Shown here: in pieces, positions 46,168 through 55,402 of the stretch
Layout: the number at the start of each line of letters is the position of its first letter
Numbering within the stretch: the stretch's first letter is position 1
Assembly (NCBI RefSeq): GCF_000420785.1
Contig: NZ_ATVP01000006.1
Coordinates: forward strand, 62,001-126,000
Length of the DNA: 64,000 nucleotides
From: Streptococcus hyovaginalis DSM 12219
Lineage (GTDB): Bacteria > Bacillota > Bacilli > Lactobacillales > Streptococcaceae
Reading direction: 5' to 3'
The notes under the pieces: model-generated
The model's database searches: none
What the model was told of the DNA's origin: nothing
The model's input: only the letters and a program-made list of their open reading frames with translations
Position numbers and translations under genes: made by a program

Positions 46168-46626
46168 TTACCCACCAACACCAGCCTCAATAGGCTCTTT
46201 AATCCATTTAAGCGTACAGCCAAATTCTTCATACGATGTTGCATCTCCTGCACCTGCTTTGATTTCAGATGCGTTAGCAACTTGTGTATAAGTCTTTTTG
46301 TTATCAGCTGTTGTCACTCGATGCCACACACGACGTGCATCACCAGTTTTATATTTCATAGCTGCAATCATCGCTTGAGCTTCATCTTCTGGGTCAAACA
46401 AACCCTCAAATGAGTAGCCACCAACAACAGACAATACAGTTTCTTCTGGTGTACCATCTCCATCATAGTAACCAGTGTCATCTGTATCTTCATCTGTTTC
46501 ATCATCAATAGTTTCAATATACTTAGCTAGGCGTTTCCATGCGCCCTCATCTGGCACTTGAGTTGGGTTCTCAGGGTCAAATGGTGCAATTTCGTGTTTA
46601 CGCTTGGCGTTTTTATTTCGTGCCAT
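46168..46626 (-). CDS. Major tail (tube) protein
   Basis: A 152-residue protein with an acidic middle and beta-rich second half (VLSVVGGYSFEGLFDPEDEAQ, GCTLKWIKEPIEAGVGG). It lies between the minor capsid/connector genes and the tail chaperones, the standard place of the tube subunit. Recurring strand patterns (QAMIAAMKYKTGDARRVWHRV) match tail tube proteins of streptococcal siphophages. GGAGG precedes ATG 46626. Confidence 0.82.
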   Translation of the reverse strand: MARNKNAKRKHEIAPFDPENPTQVPDEGAWKRLAKYIETIDDETDEDTDDTGYYDGDGTPEETVLSVVGGYSFEGLFDPEDEAQAMIAAMKYKTGDARRVWHRVTTADNKKTYTQVANASEIKAGAGDATSYEEFGCTLKWIKEPIEAGVGG

Positions 46627-46630
46627 TGAA

Positions 46631-47038
46631 TTATCCTCCTGTAATTTCTAATTTTGCAATTACTTGCATTGAGTAAACAAAGTAACCTTGTTCATCCTTA
46701 CCATTGATACCGGGTTTATCCACTTTCAACGATAAAAAAGTATAAGAGTTGTCGGTGCTAGGTAAATCAAGGTCAAAATCTGATAAGTCACCATTTAATA
46801 GCCAAATAATGTCATTGGCTACTCCATTTGTTTTGCTTTTTACAGCAATTTCAAATGGTAGTGATACCTCCCTAGTACCATCCATGTACTCTTTGTCGAT
46901 AATTCCACCACTTAGAGCATTGATAACTAAATCATCTTTATCATCCTCAAAATAATCCAGTCTCGCTTTTAGTGGTAAGTCTTTGATGTTGTTAATATGT
47001 GCCAGTAGCACATCTTGAAAATTTTTGTTATTCTGCAT
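46631..47038 (-). CDS. Minor capsid / tail terminator protein
   Basis: A 135-residue protein with the pattern of the Minor_capsid_3 family (FQDVLLAHINNIKDLPLKAR, then SLPFEIAVKSKTN). In head-tail connector order it takes the tail-terminator position just before the tail tube gene. The start abuts the stop of the preceding gene (47038). Confidence 0.78.
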   Translation of the reverse strand: MQNNKNFQDVLLAHINNIKDLPLKARLDYFEDDKDDLVINALSGGIIDKEYMDGTREVSLPFEIAVKSKTNGVANDIIWLLNGDLSDFDLDLPSTDNSYTFLSLKVDKPGINGKDEQGYFVYSMQVIAKLEITGG

Positions 47039-47397
47039 TATTTAAGCCCCATCGCCTTAACGGCTGTATCTTTCCACTTGTCAAGGTGTTTGTTTTTAGC
47101 TTTCACATACCAGTTTTTACCAGTACCTGGTGTTGTGTACTCTCTAAAAGTCACAATGCCATTTGTACCGTAAAAATGTGCTCTAGCATAAACAGTATTC
47201 CAGTTGACAGTCTCACCTTGTAAGCCAATGGTTGCACTAGCCCTTAAAGCTCCATCTCTCAACGGTACATAGGCATTTGTGTCTAATAAAATTTGATTAG
47301 CCATTGCCTGCCGCCCTCTCCTTACTGCCTCTGGTGATACTTTTTTAGTAACACCTCCAAGGTCAACGTGGGCATGGGTAACAAAGCCTTTAGCCAT
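47038..47397 (-). CDS. Minor capsid protein (HK97 gp10-like)
   Basis: A 119-residue protein resembling Minor_capsid_2/HK97-gp10: VRRGRQAMANQILLDTNAYVPLRDGALRAS is the characteristic segment, split here by eye at about residues 25-55. It is basic and ends NKHLDKWKDTAVKAMG. It is one of the head-completion/connector set and overlaps both neighbours by one or two bases. Confidence 0.82.
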   Translation of the reverse strand: MAKGFVTHAHVDLGGVTKKVSPEAVRRGRQAMANQILLDTNAYVPLRDGALRASATIGLQGETVNWNTVYARAHFYGTNGIVTFREYTTPGTGKNWYVKAKNKHLDKWKDTAVKAMGLK

Positions 47398-47723
47398 TAG
47401 ATAACCTCCACCTCATAACTGAAAATTTTACCGTTAAGGGTATTGACCTCATAACCAGTAACAAGGTAATCACGCACCCCATCATTGACCAACGCACCCA
47501 GCCAACTATCATCAACTGTCACATCAATAAATCTGGGGTAAATGAATACTTTTCCGACTTTCTGCCGTGTTTTAGAGTTGTTAGTACCCACAACTTGCAC
47601 CGACCTATCAAACCTTACTGGCTTAATATCCAATGGGTCAGAGTAGCTTTCATCTCCATAACCATTCTTGCCCGCAACCTTTCGGACAGAAATAGCATCA
47701 GTCAATAGCCGTTTATCTATCAT
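47397..47723 (-). CDS. Head closure / minor capsid protein
   Basis: A 108-residue beta-barrel-like protein (MIDKRLLTDAISVRKVAGKN; VFIYPRFIDVTVDDSWLG) matching the Minor_capsid_1 head-closure family. ATG 47723 is preceded by GGGGG; the longer frame would need a TTG start. Its 5' part overlaps the end of the preceding connector gene by 11 bases. Confidence 0.8.
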   Translation of the reverse strand: MIDKRLLTDAISVRKVAGKNGYGDESYSDPLDIKPVRFDRSVQVVGTNNSKTRQKVGKVFIYPRFIDVTVDDSWLGALVNDGVRDYLVTGYEVNTLNGKIFSYEVEVI

Positions 47724-48108
47724 AATCAACCCCCACAACTAAGCTAAATCCAGCTTGTTTTAGGGCGTTTTCAGCATCCAAACAAAGGTTGAATTGTTGA
47801 CCTGCTGAAATACGGTGTTGACTGCCATAATCAATCTTGGTACGACCGATAGATACGCTCGACATGGTTTGTTTTTCATCAGCTGTTGTGATGCCAGAGC
47901 TATCCAAATAAGCAATCTGAAAGCCCGTAGCTAGCTTTACAGCAGACTTGCGATAATCTGCCTCTGTCTCAAAGTCAATGTACTGTTGGTAAATGCCTTG
48001 AGTATAGAGATTGATAGCAATTTCTGCCCTTTTAGCTAGCTTGTCAAAGTCAGTCACATCATCAAAACCTAAATCATCAACAAACTCATCTTTGGTTAAA
48101 TAAGACAT
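47713..48108 (-). CDS. Head-tail connector protein
   Basis: A 131-residue helical protein (MSYLTKDEFVDDLGFDDVTD; AEIAINLYTQGIYQQYIDFE) of the gp6/gp15-like connector family that sits under the portal. The start at ATG 48108 follows GGGAGG by five bases; the longer frame to 48129 covers that site. It lies after the major capsid module. Confidence 0.8.
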   Translation of the reverse strand: MSYLTKDEFVDDLGFDDVTDFDKLAKRAEIAINLYTQGIYQQYIDFETEADYRKSAVKLATGFQIAYLDSSGITTADEKQTMSSVSIGRTKIDYGSQHRISAGQQFNLCLDAENALKQAGFSLVVGVDYDR

Positions 48109-48149
48109 AGTAACCTCCCTTAAAAACAAAGGGTGTTGCCACCCCTTAT

Positions 48150-48395
48150 TTATTCAACAGCCTCTTCTACTGTTTCAGTATCATCTGCTTTCTTTTTGCG
48201 TGTTGTCTTTTTAGGTTTTTCCTCAACAGTTTCATCAACTGAAACAAGGACAGCAGCAACATCTGGAAAAGTTAACTTGAGGTCTTTGTTGACCTTTTCA
48301 GCGTAATCAGTTTCAAGCTCAATAACCTCATCGACAATCACGCCTTTACCTAGTGATTTAAAAACTAGATTTTTTGTTGCTTTATAAAGTGCCAT
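48150..48395 (-). CDS. Small head-associated protein
   Basis: An 81-residue protein: a folded N-terminal part (ALYKATKNLVFKSLGKGVIV) and a highly charged Lys/Glu tail (EEKPKKTTRKKKADDTE). Short proteins of this type lie between capsid and connector genes in many siphophages and may stabilise the head. AGGAGG precedes ATG 48395. No family name assigned. Confidence 0.7.
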   Translation of the reverse strand: MALYKATKNLVFKSLGKGVIVDEVIELETDYAEKVNKDLKLTFPDVAAVLVSVDETVEEKPKKTTRKKKADDTETVEEAVE

Positions 48396-48405
48396 TGGTT
48401 ACCTC

Positions 48406-49284
48406 CTAGACGACTGTTCCTGTGACTTTAACAACTGCTTTCTTGTTATCATCCAAGATGTAAGTACCACCTTTAGCAGCTGCTTGTAGTTTCACACCAT
48501 CAAACTCTGTTGCCTCAATAGTACGAGTTGTTGAGATACCAACAAATGGGATAACAATACCATCTGGTGAGAATACAGCAAGCGTACCCTCTTGGAAATA
48601 TTGAGCTGGTGTTTCTACCAAAGTAAATCCTTTGTAGCGTGCAAGCCCATTGTTATCAATAGATACACTTGAGCCTTTAGCAGAGGTATTGGCTGTCATG
48701 TCAATAATCGCATTGTAAAGCTCTGGGCGTAGGTAAATGGTAATTGGTGCAGTTACTTCTTGATTGATGTAGTAAGCATTGACTTTGTTAAACAAGGCTT
48801 TTACCTTATCCTCCGTAAAATCAGCAAGTGCCTCTGTTACACCAGCGTTATCAGATAGGAATTTACCAATACGATTATTGATTTTGCGTGTTTGCGCCTC
48901 TGATTGCAGTTTCAAACGGTCTGCAATAGCAGCATTAAGGTCATTATTTACTGTGTAACGGTCAAGACCTTCATGGATAGTTAGGGTGTAATCATACTCA
49001 ACATCAGTATTTTCATACTTGATTTCTGTTAAGTCTCCAAAACGTGAATTGGCTTCAGAACCATCACCAAAACCCCCATCATTTTCACCTGTTTTGTAAG
49101 TTCCAATAACTACTGGTGTGTTATTAGTCTTAACAGAGAACGCTTTAGCATTTTCTTGCACACCATCCAAAACTTGGATAGCAGACAAAGCACCAGTAAA
49201 GGCTGATTTAACACCAAATACTGTTTGTAAAATACCAGCATATTGCTTTTCATAGCGACGTACTGGGTTATTTTGATTAGTCAT
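48406..49284 (-). CDS. Major capsid protein
   Basis: A 292-residue capsid subunit. The region around VFGVKSAFTGALSAIQVLDG, the peripheral-domain strands (APITIYLRPELYNAIIDM) and the C-terminal GGTYILDDNKKAVVKVTGT fit HK97-like capsid proteins of streptococcal phages. Position directly after the scaffold gene supports the call. AAGGAG precedes ATG 49284. Confidence 0.9.
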   Translation of the reverse strand: MTNQNNPVRRYEKQYAGILQTVFGVKSAFTGALSAIQVLDGVQENAKAFSVKTNNTPVVIGTYKTGENDGGFGDGSEANSRFGDLTEIKYENTDVEYDYTLTIHEGLDRYTVNNDLNAAIADRLKLQSEAQTRKINNRIGKFLSDNAGVTEALADFTEDKVKALFNKVNAYYINQEVTAPITIYLRPELYNAIIDMTANTSAKGSSVSIDNNGLARYKGFTLVETPAQYFQEGTLAVFSPDGIVIPFVGISTTRTIEATEFDGVKLQAAAKGGTYILDDNKKAVVKVTGTVV

Positions 49285-49301
49285 GTCTAATCTCCTTTCT
49301 T

Positions 49302-49865
49302 TTATTTACCGTACCCATCAATAATTGCTTGGAATGGGTCAGCATCATTTGTGCCGTTTGCTACTGGATTTCCAGTCGCAACGATATTTGGGTTAGGTTT
49401 GTCATCATCTGCCTTGAAAAGATATGGGTCACTTTCCTTTAAACCTGTGATGATGTCATCTAGTTTTGGTTTACCATTTTCATCAAGTTCAATGACATCA
49501 ACATCAATGAACTTCATCAAGGTTGATGGATTGTGTGCGGTGGTATCTTTCAATGCAAGATTGATAGCATTGACCTTTTGAGTTTGTGCAAGTTCAGCAG
49601 CTGCATCCGCTTTGTATTTGTCATATTCAGCTTGCAATTTATCAAGAGCTTCTTTCTGTTCAGCACTTGTATTTGCATCTGCTTTCAACGTTTCAAGCTG
49701 TGCCTCTGTGTTTTGCAACTGTGATTTAAGGCTATCTCGCTCTTGTGTGATAGTCTCAAGTTCAGCTTTTGTTGCGTTTAAATCTTTACCATATAAAGCA
49801 AACACATCTTTAATCTGTTCTTTTGACAATCCAAGCTCTGATAATGCCTCTGTTGTAAGCCCCAT
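49302..49865 (-). CDS. Scaffold protein (phage GP20 family)
   Basis: A 187-residue, acidic, strongly coiled-coil protein (about 30-105, repeated charged heptads such as LKSQLQNTEAQLETLKADAN). It begins MGLTTEALSELGLSKEQIKD, as GP20-type scaffolds do, and ends with the capsid-contacting FQAIIDGYGK. It is the first gene after promoter B and a terminator, so head genes may form their own transcription unit. Confidence 0.9.
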   Translation of the reverse strand: MGLTTEALSELGLSKEQIKDVFALYGKDLNATKAELETITQERDSLKSQLQNTEAQLETLKADANTSAEQKEALDKLQAEYDKYKADAAAELAQTQKVNAINLALKDTTAHNPSTLMKFIDVDVIELDENGKPKLDDIITGLKESDPYLFKADDDKPNPNIVATGNPVANGTNDADPFQAIIDGYGK

Positions 49866-49930
49866 ATTTACCTCCTAGTTCTTTTTAAGCGGATAACTCC
49901 CGCTAAAAGTAATATTTGATTTACTATTTC

Positions 49931-49963
49931 AGTTTAATTTGGATTGAATGGGATTTTTTACGG
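49931..49963 (-). promoter_or_regulatory. Putative late promoter B (capsid module)
   Basis: On the minus strand CCGTAAAAAATCCC (complement of 49950-49963), 13 bases, then TAAACT (complement of 49931-49936, a weak -10). It stands between the MuF-type gene with its terminator and the scaffold gene. Confidence 0.5.
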
Positions 49964-49972
49964 TTTTAGACA

Positions 49973-50004
49973 CAAAAAAGAGAGCTACGATATGTAACCC
50001 TCTT
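49973..50004 (-). terminator. Terminator after the minor capsid (MuF-like) gene
   Basis: On the minus strand GAGGGTTAC-ATATC-GTAGCTCTC followed by TTTTTT, within a few bases of the stop codon. Confidence 0.65.
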
Positions 50005-50009
50005 GACAA

Positions 50010-51158
50010 TTAAACATATATACGCTCTCTGCTATAATCTCGATTTAGAAAATCATGATTATCAACAAGAACTCTGATTTTACCTTGATAAGCTCTAACT
50101 TTAAGCCTTTCAGCCTGTATCAGCTCATCATCACCCATTGTCGTTGCATAGTGTAATCTTTCCTTATGATGCTTAATGTTACGCTCTAAGGCTCTTTGTT
50201 TAGCCTCGATACGTGCATTTTCTTCTGCTTGCTCTGGTGTTAGGTCTTTAATATAATCTGGTAACTCTGGAATAGTGTTTACTCCAACTATAAACGGTGT
50301 CAGATAATGCCCACAATGGACACCTAAACACCCACCAGCAGTACCAAAGCCATAATCAAGCAAGCTATGGATGGTAATACCTTTTTCTATCCTACCAGCT
50401 CCTTTTGTAACAATCTTACCTTGCAATGGGGCGCAAGCAGCCCTAGCACTTGATTTGATTGAGTAGTAAAAGGTGTCAATACCAAGCTCCTCTGCCGGTC
50501 TGGTACGCATGTCATTATATACCCTGTAAGTTGTTGTTTTAATGATTGCCCTAGCATAGCTATCTGCCCTCCAATCTCTACCAGCCCTATCTGTAAAACC
50601 TGTAAAACCCTTTTTCTGCCATGCCATGATTGTGTCATGTAAAGCTCTGTCACTTGTTTTAGTACCAGATACCACTTGAGCTACTGTCTGTTCTACCACC
50701 GACTTAAAAACAGCCTGTATGCTTGCTGGCAAAGTGGAATTGATAAGATTAAGGTCACTTATAGCTTGCTGTGTGTAAGCCTCTAAGGCATCAGTTACAC
50801 CGTTTCTAACCTCGCAACTAGATGACCTTTTCAAGTCCTCCTCTAGTTGTTGCTTAGTATCTTGATATACCTTTAAGCCCTCGTTTTCAATAACCTCACG
50901 CAATAAACTCTCTGCAATTTCTGTACGCTCAACAATGATTTTCAAGTTTTCCTCATTGAGCATGTGCATATCATTTAGCTTCTCGAGTTGCCAAATATAG
51001 GGATTTTCTGCAAGGTCAGCATTGCCACGCTCTTTTAATCGTCTAATCATGCTATCAAATAGCTCAATCTGCATCTTAGAGTAAATATCACTCACACCTT
51101 GCATATGTAAAGAAAGCTGTTGGTCATTGATGGTTGGGCGTTTCTTTGTATCGCTCAT
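50010..51158 (-). CDS. Phage minor capsid protein (Phage_min_cap2/MuF-like)
   Basis: A 382-residue head protein, helical in its first half (residues 1-170). The conserved central block reads KGFTGFTDRAGRDWRADSYA, then RAACAPLQGKIV and LLDYGFGTAGGCLGVHCGHYLTPF, the conserved Cys/His-containing region of the family. The helical C-terminus is NIKHHKERLHYATTMGDDEL. It lies after the portal gene. No extra toxin domain is fused. Confidence 0.88.
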   Translation of the reverse strand: MSDTKKRPTINDQQLSLHMQGVSDIYSKMQIELFDSMIRRLKERGNADLAENPYIWQLEKLNDMHMLNEENLKIIVERTEIAESLLREVIENEGLKVYQDTKQQLEEDLKRSSSCEVRNGVTDALEAYTQQAISDLNLINSTLPASIQAVFKSVVEQTVAQVVSGTKTSDRALHDTIMAWQKKGFTGFTDRAGRDWRADSYARAIIKTTTYRVYNDMRTRPAEELGIDTFYYSIKSSARAACAPLQGKIVTKGAGRIEKGITIHSLLDYGFGTAGGCLGVHCGHYLTPFIVGVNTIPELPDYIKDLTPEQAEENARIEAKQRALERNIKHHKERLHYATTMGDDELIQAERLKVRAYQGKIRVLVDNHDFLNRDYSRERIYV

Positions 51159-51160
51159 AG

Positions 51161-51409
51161 TTAAGCCTCACTAACTACCTCATAGGTTTCAGCAAAAATA
51201 TCTGGCTTACATGGATAAAACTCACCTTTTACACCCTTGATAATATAATCCCCCTTTTGAGCTACCATATCTCCCTCAAGCGTTGGAATGACAACACTTA
51301 AATCAGAGCATAATGTATTTTGACCAATAAACTCTCTGATTTCTTCATAGTTTGACCCAATAAACCTAACAGCCTCAATTACAACTGGTTTTTTCTTATA
51401 CTTCGCCAT
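51161..51409 (-). CDS. Small phage protein ([21 protein letters not shown] type)
   Basis: An 82-residue protein containing the widespread phage motif [20 protein letters not shown] in its C-terminal half. Proteins with this motif occur in many Gram-positive phages, usually among structural or early genes, and have no known role. It overlaps the portal gene end by 14 bases. Confidence 0.75.
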   Translation of the reverse strand: MAKYKKKPVVIEAVRFIGSNYEEIREFIGQNTLCSDLSVVIPTLEGDMVAQKGDYIIKGVKGEFYPCKPDIFAETYEVVSEA

Positions 51410-52982
51410 CTTCTTCTCCTACTGTATCTTTACTGTTTCCTACTGTGTTTTGTGTGTGTTTACTGTATAGGGCAAGCTCTGCATCATTCTCTGGTGGTAG
51501 CTCTCCATTGATTTCAGCAAGTTCTTTCTCTGCCTCATCATCTGTAACACCAAGTGTTTTTGCAATACCTCTTTTCTGTGTTGCAAATCCAGCTGCTACC
51601 ATCTTCATCCAGTAATCAAGCTCTGCATGTCTATCAGTAAACACACCATCATCGAGATTTACTGATATATCATCAAGTTCCGGTATAGTACCTTTATAAA
51701 TACCAACAGCTTTACCAAGCTCACACATGGACACACAAAGTTCTTTAATAGATTGCTCGACTAAAGCAACAATACTATTTCTCATTTGGTAGGTATCAGA
51801 GTTTTCACTTACAATCTCTGTTGCTGTCTTAACACCCTGTCCGTCAAAGGTAAACATGCCGCTTGATACGCCAATCTGCATCTCAAACAATTTAAGACCC
51901 TCTGAAATAGCTGAAATATAGTCGGATGACCTAATAGGCGTTGTGAGGTCAACAATACCTCCACTGTCCATGTTACCAGCACTAATCTGCATATAAACAT
52001 TTTGTTCTACATCAAAACGGCGTTTAAATGCTATCTCTCCATTTTCATTCTGTACCTGTAATTGAGTCAATTGTTGCGGTACAATCACGCGCCGTTGCCC
52101 CATCTTAACCTCCCACATGAATTCATCATATGTACGATTGATAAAATCAATGGTAGTTTTAGCATTGTCAAAGATTGATAGACCCAATGGGCTGTTAATA
52201 TCTTTGTTGTTCATGCCGGGTGTTTTGAGATAAGTAAACAATGGTCGTGACAAGCCTTGTATTGGTGTTACTGGTTGCAAGTCTGGGTATAACTCGCTCA
52301 AATTCACACGCTCACCAAGTGTGCTATCAGATGTTGATTTATAAAGCTCATTAGTGATACGGTATAGGCTCTTATCTTTCGTACTGCCCACTTCTTGCCC
52401 AGTTGGTGTTACCCACTCATGGAACTCAACAAGTGTATAGTACAAATTCTTTCTATTTTCAGTTTTGATAGTCTTGGTTAAGATAGCAGCACTTGATACA
52501 TCCTGTGTATTGCTCTGTAATGGCAAAAATACTGGTGCTTGAATAAATGCTACACGTATTTTATCGCCATCAACGTAAGGGCGCATAGCAAGCCCGCCAA
52601 GAGCCAATGCACTCTCCAAATACCGCTCAAAGTTCTTGTTAAATCTATCATTCCCTAGCATGTCATTTAGAAAGTCATTAAGCGTGCTATCTTCTACTGT
52701 GATTTCTGCCTGCTCATTATAAACAAGGCTAGCAATCTTTTTGGCTGCTGTTCGTGCAATAGGTAAGTGTTGCATCTTTCTACGTTTCCTATCGCCATCT
52801 GTGTTGATGTACTCAATGTCATCAAACTTAGACTGATAATAAGATAGATTGTGTTGTATTCTGCTAAATTCTGCTTGTGTAACAGCTACTTTTGGATGGT
52901 CAAGGATGCTGTTAAGGTTTGATGTTTCCATGTTATACCTCCCACGGTTGAAAAAGTCTTTTACTTTTTGAATTAGGCTCAT
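51396..52982 (-). CDS. Portal protein (SPP1-type)
   Basis: A 528-residue portal forming the DNA entry/exit ring. Typical segments: [16 protein letters not shown] in the wing, [42 protein letters not shown] in the stem/crown, and an acidic C-terminus. It directly follows terL. GGAGGG precedes ATG 52982. Identification rests on family pattern and position. Confidence 0.92.
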   Translation of the reverse strand: MSLIQKVKDFFNRGRYNMETSNLNSILDHPKVAVTQAEFSRIQHNLSYYQSKFDDIEYINTDGDRKRRKMQHLPIARTAAKKIASLVYNEQAEITVEDSTLNDFLNDMLGNDRFNKNFERYLESALALGGLAMRPYVDGDKIRVAFIQAPVFLPLQSNTQDVSSAAILTKTIKTENRKNLYYTLVEFHEWVTPTGQEVGSTKDKSLYRITNELYKSTSDSTLGERVNLSELYPDLQPVTPIQGLSRPLFTYLKTPGMNNKDINSPLGLSIFDNAKTTIDFINRTYDEFMWEVKMGQRRVIVPQQLTQLQVQNENGEIAFKRRFDVEQNVYMQISAGNMDSGGIVDLTTPIRSSDYISAISEGLKLFEMQIGVSSGMFTFDGQGVKTATEIVSENSDTYQMRNSIVALVEQSIKELCVSMCELGKAVGIYKGTIPELDDISVNLDDGVFTDRHAELDYWMKMVAAGFATQKRGIAKTLGVTDDEAEKELAEINGELPPENDAELALYSKHTQNTVGNSKDTVGEEDGEV

Positions 52983-52993
52983 GTTTGCCCTCC

Positions 52994-54319
52994 TTATGAA
53001 TTACCCACACGCAAACTAAGTATGTTGGCATTGTCTAATATAAAATACTGTGCGACATCGCATGTGTGGTCATCGTCTTTAATGACATTTGGGTTATCAG
53101 ATTGTATGGTCTTTTCATCCCATCTGTACATTTTGTGTTCTTCAATAAATACCTTGTTATCCTCTGTATTGATATAATAAAATCTACCTTGTGCAAGTAA
53201 TGATTGGAAAGTATCAATCATTGTTACTTTTTTTAGTTTAGCTACCGGATGCCACCTAATACCAAAATCAAGATACATCTGGTTTCTCAATGCCCCCTCT
53301 GCACTATCAATTGTATATTGCAAGATTGGTACTTTATACTTGCTGATAACGGATTGTATAAAGCTATTGATGTCTTGTGATAGTTGGCTAGGTGCTTTCT
53401 TTACTGCTTGACCTGCTGGGCTATAGTACCAAGTATCAAATAAGATTACCTTGCCTTTAGCTGTGATACCAAAAGCACAACAAGCGGTGGCTGATTGTTG
53501 GTGTCCTCCATCAAGTGCAAAGGATATACCAATAAGCCTATCGTCACTTGGCAAGACATCTAATGGGTGAAATGTACTCATGTTATAAACGTTATTACCA
53601 AGACCGACAGCCTCTCCTAAATATAAATACCTATAATAGTCATAGTCGTTTTCTTTGATGCGCTCAATGTCCTCTAGCATCTGATCTGTTACAAACCCTA
53701 ACTTGTCATCAAGGTAGGTACTAGAGTGGGCTAAATAATTTTGATTAGTCTTGATACTCTCAAACCACTCATTTATCCAACTGTAAGGATTTCTTGGCGG
53801 ATTGTAAGACCAAAAAAATTGTACAAATTTAGCGCGTGGATGCTTTTGCCGCATAAAGGTCACATTTGACTGGTCAAAATCCTCTTGGTTGCTAAATTCT
53901 GCCGCCTCCTCATACCAAACGGCTATGATATTGCCAATGTCGTTTGATTTAAGCTTTTGAAAGTCATCTTGACCATAAAAGTAAAAGGTTGAGCCTGTCT
54001 TTTTATGAGTGATTTTAAACGGGCTTACAGTCTTATCAAATCGTCCAGCAGCCCCAAACATACCAATAGCCCACCACACTTTATTAAACACGCTGTCACG
54101 AATTGTATTGGCTACCTTACGAATGACAACCACATTGGCTGTCTCCTTAGCTCTGATGTATCTAAGCATCATATACACCAGTTTTAGGACGATTACAGAC
54201 GATTTAAAAGAGTTCCGCCCACCTTTTAGAACGTTATAAGGCTTTGGCGATACCCATACAGAATTAAAATGGGGATTTATATTATCTTCCTTGATAAAGT
54301 TAGGTTTTTTAGAGGTCAT
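52994..54319 (-). CDS. terL: Terminase large subunit
   Basis: A 441-residue packaging motor. The ATPase has a Walker-A-like VLKGGRNSFKSSVIVLKL (about residue 30) and Walker B with catalytic Glu IIAVWYEEAAEFS (about 135). The nuclease domain has Asp in ISFALDGGHQQS (about 250) and YTIDSAEGA (about 345). This is the PBSX/SPP1-like terminase class. It overlaps terS by 11 bases. Confidence 0.95.
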   Translation of the reverse strand: MTSKKPNFIKEDNINPHFNSVWVSPKPYNVLKGGRNSFKSSVIVLKLVYMMLRYIRAKETANVVVIRKVANTIRDSVFNKVWWAIGMFGAAGRFDKTVSPFKITHKKTGSTFYFYGQDDFQKLKSNDIGNIIAVWYEEAAEFSNQEDFDQSNVTFMRQKHPRAKFVQFFWSYNPPRNPYSWINEWFESIKTNQNYLAHSSTYLDDKLGFVTDQMLEDIERIKENDYDYYRYLYLGEAVGLGNNVYNMSTFHPLDVLPSDDRLIGISFALDGGHQQSATACCAFGITAKGKVILFDTWYYSPAGQAVKKAPSQLSQDINSFIQSVISKYKVPILQYTIDSAEGALRNQMYLDFGIRWHPVAKLKKVTMIDTFQSLLAQGRFYYINTEDNKVFIEEHKMYRWDEKTIQSDNPNVIKDDDHTCDVAQYFILDNANILSLRVGNS

Positions 54320-54800
54320 CTATCAATCCCTCCAATTCTCCTGCCTGATCATCAATGATGATAATTTCATCATCTTCATCTTTGCCCGTGTTTAATTGTT
54401 CTTTTAGTCTAGCCAATTCAAGTTCTAGTTTTTCAGACTGTTTAGCTGTTGGGTAACGTTTTAAGATTTCAGTAATGGCTTTAATAACTGTGGCGTTGTC
54501 TGCTTTCTTAGTGTGTCTTTCAACTTTCCCTGTCGTTGGGTTAAGTATCAACACTTCTTCATCTCTCTTACCCCTTGCAATGTCTGACAAGATAGATAAA
54601 GCCTCTTTTGCATCCATGATATTTGACTTATGCAGCTCTTGCATCTGTGCATCAATGTATGATTTTATGTCAAGTTTTGACAAGTTTTGACTAGCAATTC
54701 TGTTTGCTGTTTTTTCACTGTACCCAGCATTTATAGCAGCTTGAGTTGCATTACCTGTCTTTATGTACTCATCTGCAAAGCGCCTTTGTCTTTCATTCAT
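54309..54800 (-). CDS. terS: Terminase small subunit
   Basis: A 163-residue DNA-recognition subunit (Terminase_2 family). The N-terminus MNERQRRFADEYIKTGNATQ with AAINAGYSEKTANRIAS is the classic helix-turn-helix of this family. A coiled coil (about 105-140) and acidic tail follow. It is the first gene behind promoter C and overlaps terL. Confidence 0.94.
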   Translation of the reverse strand: MNERQRRFADEYIKTGNATQAAINAGYSEKTANRIASQNLSKLDIKSYIDAQMQELHKSNIMDAKEALSILSDIARGKRDEEVLILNPTTGKVERHTKKADNATVIKAITEILKRYPTAKQSEKLELELARLKEQLNTGKDEDDEIIIIDDQAGELEGLIDDL

Positions 54801-54852
54801 TCGCTACCTCCTTTCCAACAAAAAAATCACAAGTATTTCTACTCATGATTTC

Positions 54853-54884
54853 ATTTTATATGGTTAAAAAGGGGATGTTTTACC
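54853..54884 (-). promoter_or_regulatory. Putative late promoter C (terminase module)
   Basis: On the minus strand GGTAAAACATCCCC (complement of 54871-54884), 10-12 bases, then TAAAAT/TATAAA. It is the most diverged of the four copies. It follows a terminator and precedes terS by about 55 bases. Confidence 0.45.
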
Positions 54885-54905
54885 ATTGTTTTGGATTTTA
54901 GGCAC

Positions 54906-54928
54906 AAAAAAAGCCCCAATTAAGGGGC
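54906..54928 (-). terminator. Terminator of the cargo unit
   Basis: GCCCC-TTAATT-GGGGC followed by TTTTTTT on the minus strand, ten bases after the tRNA-like element. Confidence 0.85.
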
Positions 54929-54937
54929 AAAGATGTA

Positions 54938-55007
54938 ACGCAAGCGTCAGGATTTGAACCTGAGCATCCTCAATCAAGGCGCACTCCCCCTATGCTACTC
55001 CTTGCGT
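54938..55007 (-). ncRNA. tRNA-like element, noncanonical
   Basis: The 70-base segment has complementary ends ACGCAAG / CTTGCGT (7 bp), a D-arm-like GCA-TAGGGGGAG-TGC, and a perfect T-arm TCAGG-TTCAAAT-CCTGA. The part that should be the anticodon arm is too short by about five bases and pairs poorly (CCT-TGATTG-AGG), so no anticodon can be assigned. Its 5' end overlaps the last codons of the neighbouring gene. It could be a decayed tRNA, an RNA structural mimic, or an unusual tRNA. Confidence 0.5.
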
Positions 55008-55402
55008 TTCTTAATGTAATTATACCACTCTTTATTTACTCTTTCAACCAACTTATGCTCTTTGGTTGTTAGATTTGTACCACCTTTTTTACCAATTTCA
55101 TACTCCGCATGATTGTAACCATGATGGGTGTGTGGTTTCATACCTTTATGTTCATGGTCTAAATCAATTTGCTTATTTCTTTTATTGCTAGCGTCAAAAT
55201 AAATGATACTTTTAGGGGCATCTTTCTGTTTGTTAATCAATACATAGACCCTGCCCTTTGTCATAGTTTCCATTGGTGTTTTTGCATTACCACCATTATA
55301 ACTAATAAATTTAATGTTACCTGCTGTATGTAAGGTGCTATATTCTGTACCGTATTTCTTACCTTTATCACTCATTCCGGAGCTTGCTCCTCTGCCACCC
55401 AT
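54995..55402 (-). CDS. Phage cargo protein with MGGRGASSG start, unknown function
   Basis: A 135-residue basic protein. The N-terminus MGGRGASSGMSDKGKKYG is shared with many Gram-positive phage proteins that carry a variable C-terminal domain, often nuclease-like. Here the second half is His-rich (DHEHKGMKPHTHHGYNHAEY) with Lys/Arg, compatible with a metal- or RNA-binding enzyme, but I recognise no family. It overlaps the upstream gene by 31 bases, and its 3' end runs into the tRNA-like element. Confidence 0.65.
   Translation of the reverse strand: MGGRGASSGMSDKGKKYGTEYSTLHTAGNIKFISYNGGNAKTPMETMTKGRVYVLINKQKDAPKSIIYFDASNKRNKQIDLDHEHKGMKPHTHHGYNHAEYEIGKKGGTNLTTKEHKLVERVNKEWYNYIKKRKE

Noticed and set aside
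54938..55007. Canonical tRNA with an assignable anticodon
   Set aside because: The T-arm is good but the space for the anticodon arm is about five bases short and no stem with U33 forms, so I list it only as tRNA-like.
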